A DNA stretch of 64,000 bases from Lycium barbarum (Eukaryota; Streptophyta; Magnoliopsida; Solanales; Solanaceae). The notes under the pieces were generated by a model that worked only from the letters and a program-made list of their open reading frames with translations, was not told the origin of the DNA and searched no databases. Positions 59,501-64,000 of the stretch are shown here, one piece after another; position 1 is the first letter of the stretch, and each line of letters starts with the position of its first letter. The DNA is taken from contig NC_083345.1 of the NCBI RefSeq assembly GCF_019175385.1, forward strand, positions 14,718,027 to 14,782,026. Direction: 5' to 3'. The translations under genes and the position numbers were made by a program.

Positions 59501-60361
59501 TATAGCCAATTTAGGCATCTGTTTCCTCCAAGCAGAGCCAACAACAAGTTTCCTATACAAATCAAAATCCTCATCTTTCACAACACCAAAAGTGACCAAA
59601 TGTTGCAAGAAAGTATGCACATCAGGTGTCTTAACATTCTCAATCCCACCTCTTTCATCCAAACTCTTCTTCCATATCTCAGCTATCTCATTAGCCTTAT
59701 CTTTCACACTTGGTGTCACCAATTTCCTCTCATTACCCAATACAGGATCCATCATAACTGGTATCAATGACTCCAACATCAACACACAAGCCCACCCCAA
59801 ATCATTATTCCTCTCATTTTCCCTTTTATCCTCTGGAAACACTGATGATATTGTTTCCAACACAAATCTTGGTGGATCCACACATTCTTCTAAAGCTTTA
59901 GGTATTTCAACCCTTAAAGAATCCAAATCTTTCTTTTTCACAATCAAGAACTTCCAAAAACTTGTTGAATCCATCTTAACACAAAAACTCTTCAATTTTA
60001 ACAACAACCCATTACTGTCATCCACTTCAGGTTGTTCTAAACCATCATTTAAGGCTAAAATTGCAGCTTTCTTGTTTTCAACAACTTTTTGTAAAGCAAT
60101 TGAGAGGGTTTCATTCATTGAAGTCTCACGATGTTCCAGAACTTGGAGAGATTGTTTGGTTTGGGAATCTAGGGTTTGGATTTTGGACTTTAAAGATTCG
60201 GATTTTTTAAGGATGTCTTGTTCAAGTGAAGTGAAGTGATCAGAGAGTTCTTTCCATAAAAGTGTGCAACTTGTCATTAAGGATGTTTGTCGTTGGAACT
60301 CATCGAAACTCGGTGGTGGTGACACCGAGTCCAGTTCGCCCGGATCGGCGAGAGAACCCAT
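56583..60361 (-). CDS. FRIGIDA-like protein (FRL4 type)
   Basis: FRIGIDA-like proteins are nuclear coiled-coil proteins; some Arabidopsis members act with FRIGIDA to raise FLC expression. Exons on the minus strand: 59473-60361, 57620-57795, 56583-57086, with GT-AG introns; the joined frame is 1569 nt (522 aa). The start MGSLADPGELDS is chosen over the in-frame ATG at 60520 because family similarity begins here. Residues about 35-105 form a coiled coil (WKELSDHFTSLEQDILKKSE onward). The FRIGIDA domain follows (LLLKLKSFCVKMDSTSFWKF; LVVGSAWRKQMPKLAISLGL; exon 2 EMIEELISRGQQVDAVHFTY). Exon 3 has EQSAIRSVLKCIEEYKLEAE, a basic KKRSPAAVPANKRTR stretch (likely nuclear signal) and a Pro/Tyr/Ala-rich tail. 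The length and tail fit FRL4A/FRL4B rather than FRIGIDA itself. The role in this plant is not known. Confidence 0.9.
56743..56838 (-). repeat. 48-bp in-frame repeat in the FRIGIDA-like tail
   Basis: Two adjacent units encode RSPPHTQYPAAVPAF and RSPQHTQYPAAVPAY. The duplication preserves the frame and adds 16 residues to the low-complexity tail. Confidence 0.85.
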
Positions 60362-60558
60362 AATTTTGGTGGAGAGGAAATTGGAAACCCTAATTTGAGA
60401 GGGGAATTGGGGAATTTGGGGGAAGGGGACAAAGTTTTGGGGTTTGGTGGCTGATGATTCATAAAGTTTAAGGTTAAGGGAAACAGGTTGGGTGCTTTTG
60501 TCCCATATTACTTGGTCCACTTTAAAAAATTATAAATAAAATAAAAGCGTGTTTTTAG

Positions 60559-60933
60559 AGCTTGTTTAAATGGATTAGCTTATAAGTTATTTTTAACTTT
60601 TTCAGAATGTTTGATAAAATAAAATAAAAAATGTTTAAAATAAACTAAAAACAAGAAGGTGGGGACCTCAACATTTTTTTGTTTGGGTTAAAAGTTATTT
60701 TAATTTGACCAACGTCTTTACTTTTTTATCTCTTATACTTTCTTCTAATTTCAATATTATCCTCACTATTAAAAATCCTAAACTATCATCTTTCTCTTTC
60801 AACAATTTATTTTCAACTTCAACACTTTTATCTAAACACGTAACTGTTTATTTACAAAATAACTTTTAGCACTTAAAAAGTATTTTAATTATTTATGCTT
60901 AAAAGTCATTTTTTAAGCTAATCCAAACGGGCT
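60559..60933. mobile_element. MITE upstream of the FRIGIDA-like gene
   Basis: Inverted ends are 'agcttgtttaaatggattag' and 'ctaatccaaacgggct', with 'taacttttt' and 'aaaagtcattttttaagcta' inside. The family looks hAT- or PIF-like; the target duplication is unclear. It begins only about 200 bases from the start codon. Confidence 0.6.
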
Positions 60934-60940
60934 TTTACTA

Positions 60941-61305
60941 CTCCCTCTGTTCACTTTTACTTATGCAATATTCTAAAAATATATTTTTATTTTCACTTGT
61001 CACTTTTAGCATATCAAGGGAAGATAATTTTTTTTCCTGTTTACCCATATTATTAATTGCTCATTTCAAATTATTTTTCAAGTCTACTAATATTATACAC
61101 CAATTAATATGAGCATCGTGGTAAATTACTTTTATTTCTCTTCAATTAATTACATTCTAATCAATATTGGTTACTTAATAAAACAATTAATGTTAAGTTC
61201 AAAGTAGGAAAAACTTACTTAATTTTATCTTAATTTTGCAAATGGACAAGTATTTTGAGACAAATATTTATAGCAGTGTGGACAATTAATATGGGAAGTC
61301 GGGAG
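60941..61305. mobile_element. Stowaway-like MITE (365 bp)
   Basis: The ends are CTCCCTCTGTTCACTTTTAC and '...aatatgggaagtcgggag', flanked by TA on each side. Confidence 0.65.
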
Positions 61306-61405
61306 TACTATCTTTCATTCATTTTACTTGTTGTGGTTACTAAAAATAACAGGTTAAAAATATTTAGTATCATTGTAAAAAATCAAAAAAAATAATTAAT
61401 TGTTA

Positions 61406-62670
61406 TTCCCTCCGTCTCATTTTAACTATAGTACTATCCTTTTCGGTTTGTCCTAAAAAATGTATCATTTGCTATATTAAGTTTTACCGTTCCAACATTT
61501 TATATGACAAGTTTAAAATCATTTAACGGACTACACACATTGTTAATTTAAGACGAAAATTTCAAAAGTCTTCCTTTAATTTTTAAACGGAAAAGGTTCA
61601 AAAATACCCCTGAACTATTGAAAAAGGCTCATAAATACCCTCCTTCCACCTTTTGGTCTAAAAATACCCTTAAGGTTTGTTTTTGGCTCAAATATACCCC
61701 TCAAACTAACAAAGTTAAAGTTAACTCTTTTAAAAAGCCAAATGGCATTTTGTGATTGGACACATATATTATTTAATTTAAAAATTAAAAAATATGAACA
61801 AAACTGTTTTTTTTTTTTGCATTTCGTGAATTAATCAACGAATTTTTTTTTTTGCATTTCGTGAATAAAAAAATGAAATAGGAAATTATAATTTTTTTTT
61901 TGCATTTCGTGTATTGAAAAATGAAATAGGATAAAAAAAAATAATTTTGTTCATATAAAAACAAAATTGGAAAATATATTTTGTCCAATTTTCCAATTTC
62001 GTTTTTATATGAACGAAAAAAAAAATTATCCTATTTCGTTTTTATATGAACGAATTTTTTTTTTATCCTATTTCGTTTTTTAATACACGAAATGCAAAAA
62101 AAATTATAATTTCCTATTTCGTTTTTTTATTCACGAAATGCAAAAAAAAACATATTTCGTTGATTAATTCACGAAATGCAAAAAAAAATAAAAACAGTTT
62201 CGTTCATATTTTTAAATTTTTTAGTTTTTAATTTTTAAGTTTCCACACAATTTTTTTAAAACAAATATGTAAATTACGGAATTTTATTATTGACAATTTT
62301 TTTTTTAAATCTGGAATTTTAAATTACTGGAAATTTATTATTGGCAATTTTTTTTTAAATTTGGATTTTTTTTTTAAATTTGGATTTTTTTTTTAAATTA
62401 CGGAATTTTATTATTGACCAATTACAAATTGCCATTTGGCTTTTTAAAAGAGTTAATTTTAACTTGTTAGTTTGAGGGGTATATTTGAGCCAAAAACAAA
62501 CCTTAAGGGTATTGTTAGACCTAAAAGGTGGATGGAAGGGTATTTTTAGACCAAAAGGTGGAAGGAGGGTATTTATGAGCCTTTTTCAATAGTTCAGGGG
62601 TATTTTTGGACCTTTTCCGATTTTTAAATTTTATGACACTTAAACTAAAAAACTTAAATTGAGATGGAAG
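61406..62670. mobile_element. Stowaway-like MITE, split by a foldback element
   Basis: The left end TTCCCTCCGTCTCATTTTAA and right end '...ttaaattgagatggaag' are inverted and flanked by TA. Removing 61588-62619 and one copy of its 9-bp target duplication leaves about 225 bp, a normal Stowaway size. Confidence 0.7.
61588..62619. mobile_element. Mutator-type foldback element with a perfect 9-bp target duplication
   Basis: The ends 'cggaaaaggttcaaaaatac' and 'gtatttttggaccttttccg' are nearly perfect inverted repeats that pair for roughly 200 bases ('ctgaactattgaaaaaggct', 'ccttccaccttttggtcta'). The inner part is a second large inverted repeat made of 'tgcatttcgtgaat' and 'cctatttcgttttt' blocks around 61985. 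ATTTTTAAA flanks both sides (61579-61587 and 62620-62628), which points to a Mutator-like transposase. No protein is encoded. Confidence 0.8.
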
Positions 62671-62899
62671 TAGTAGTTTACTTTCCACTGTCACTCTTAG
62701 TCAATATATGTGGAGAAACAAGAATTTGATTTTTAAAAAAATAGTATCAAAATGAGATCAAAGAATAAAGAACGTTAATTGAGTCAAATTAAACTTTTAA
62801 TTAATGTTTTCTTAGGAGAACTAAAAAGAAAAAGAAAAAAAGAACATAAAACGTAAAATAGACCTTAGAAAAGGTGCCCATGGTTGAATTAATTTAATA

Positions 62900-62972
62900 T
62901 TGGGGAAGGGGACAAAGTTCGTTTGGGGTTTGGTGGGTGATGATAAAGTTAAGGTTAGGGGAAATAGTGATG
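62900..62972 (-). repeat. Duplicated fragment of the FRIGIDA-like 5' region
   Basis: 'ggggaaggggacaaagtt' followed by 'ggggtttggtgg.tgatgat' and 'aaagtt.aaggtta.gggaaa' matches 60417-60482, the leader region of the FRIGIDA-like gene, in the same orientation. The following bases do not encode the start of the protein. Confidence 0.75.
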
Positions 62973-64000
62973 AGATGATGACGTGGACGAGAGAATGGAA
63001 GTTTCTATTTTTCACCAGAGGGAAAATCCTTGATCTTTATGTACAGTAGGATAACAATCAATTGAACATGAGATAAAGGTCAAAGACGCATTTAAAGTAT
63101 CTCTCTCTCTTTTTTTTTCTTTTTTTCCCCCTACCTAAATTATTAAATATTTATATTATTCTGTTAAATTAACACTAAATATTTATCAAAACACATCTCA
63201 TAACTGACTAGATAAAGTGTTTGAATACAATAGCTAAAAGGCTCATAGTAGCTTAATTTACCCATAAACTTTAGCAACGTGATAACTGATTCATTAATCT
63301 CGAGGTGTGTTACGATTGATGATAGTTCAGGTTGAGAACTTGCAAAAAAAAAAAATTTTAGCGCGATAACATACCGTTCAAAATTAGATGGATAATCGAT
63401 CGTTTTATTATCTCTCCACTTAAATGTTGTTTTTATTTGCTGCAATTTTCGAACTCATGGTATACGCCATACACCTTCATAATTAGACTAAAGTCCCGAC
63501 GACTCACAGGTAAATATTAAAATAAATTTGTATGTGTCCTGACTACTTATTTATAATTTAATTTGCATCATTAAATTATAAATAAGTTCTATATATATAT
63601 TTTTTTAAGTTCTATATTCTTGAATGTAAAAAGATTGTTTAAACTAATACATCACCTAAAAATTAATTACGGGTAAGTTCTCTTAAAATGATGGGTTCGT
63701 AATCTAAAAAATAAGATAAGTTAGTACCAGTTATAATAATTAAAATGATCTGATAAAGATAATTTACATTAACAATATTAATTATGATAGTAATTTTATA
63801 CCATTATTTTTCCCGAAATTACTCACACCGTCACACGTGCCTGGGGAATGGTTAGGTGGAGTGTTTCTTAAGGATGATGACTCATGGGGTTTCAGAAGTA
63901 ACAATCTTATCGTTTTGTTTTGTTTCTTTTCGTTATTTTATTTGGTTATTTGTCTGTCTCATTTACATTTAAGAATTGATTGTATATTTTTTTATTTTAT
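62973..64000. other. AT-rich intergenic DNA to the window end
   Basis: There is a short CT/T-rich run at 63101-63131, an A run at 63344 and no gene that I can support. Confidence 0.5.

Noticed and set aside
59592..60239. 215-codon + strand frame
   Set aside because: It is the antisense shadow of exon 1 of the FRIGIDA-like gene.
60361..60520. Upstream in-frame ATG giving a FRIGIDA-like protein 53 residues longer
   Set aside because: The extra residues have no family similarity, and the segment looks like leader DNA that is also found duplicated at 62900-62972.

Overview
The window looks like nuclear DNA of a eudicot plant, most likely Solanaceae. The genes have introns, the intergenic DNA is AT-rich and full of nested MITEs, and a (TTG)n-ended TS-type SINE, a hallmark of the tobacco/tomato family, lies inside a gene. 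Family calls were made by reading translations, not by database search.

Three host genes look intact. SecE1, the chloroplast thylakoid Sec translocase subunit (14672-15184, +), has one exon. Cytosolic O-acetylserine (thiol)lyase / cysteine synthase (16091-20686, -) has ten coding exons plus a leader exon near 21.65 kb; the reconstructed protein is 325 aa, the usual length for this enzyme. A FRIGIDA-like protein of the FRL4 type (56583-60361, -) has three exons and 522 aa. Two gene relics are also present: a plant-mobile-domain (MAIN-like) pseudogene at 348-3543, and an S-protein homolog (self-incompatibility S1 family) pseudogene at 54393-54794. The three intact genes form no obvious pathway together; they are ordinary neighbours separated by transposons.

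The rest is mostly mobile DNA. The region 1-4214 is the right part of a Mutator-like element carrying the PMD pseudogene, and a small relative with both ends and a 10-bp target duplication sits at 11721-13554. The region 4.5-9.2 kb is a foldback element followed by an array of inverted-repeat MITE units, one split by a hAT-like MITE and then tandemly duplicated. The region 10.0-14.5 kb is a stack of nested MITEs ending just upstream of SecE1. From 24466 to 47328 lies an old, decayed Ty1/copia element. It was split by a very young 18-kb Ogre/Tat-type retrotransposon (27870-45879) with 4.8-kb LTRs, a tRNA-Arg primer site and gag-like reading frames but no visible pol. Further foldback, Tourist-like and Stowaway-like elements, several nested in each other, fill 48-53 kb and 60.5-62.7 kb, the latter forming the upstream region of the FRIGIDA-like gene.

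The most interesting items are the non-autonomous Ogre-like element with two separate gag-type reading frames and GC-rich internal satellites, the layered insertion history readable from target-site duplications, the paired PMD-MULE and its deletion derivative, and duplicated fragments of FRIGIDA-like flanking DNA on both sides of that gene.
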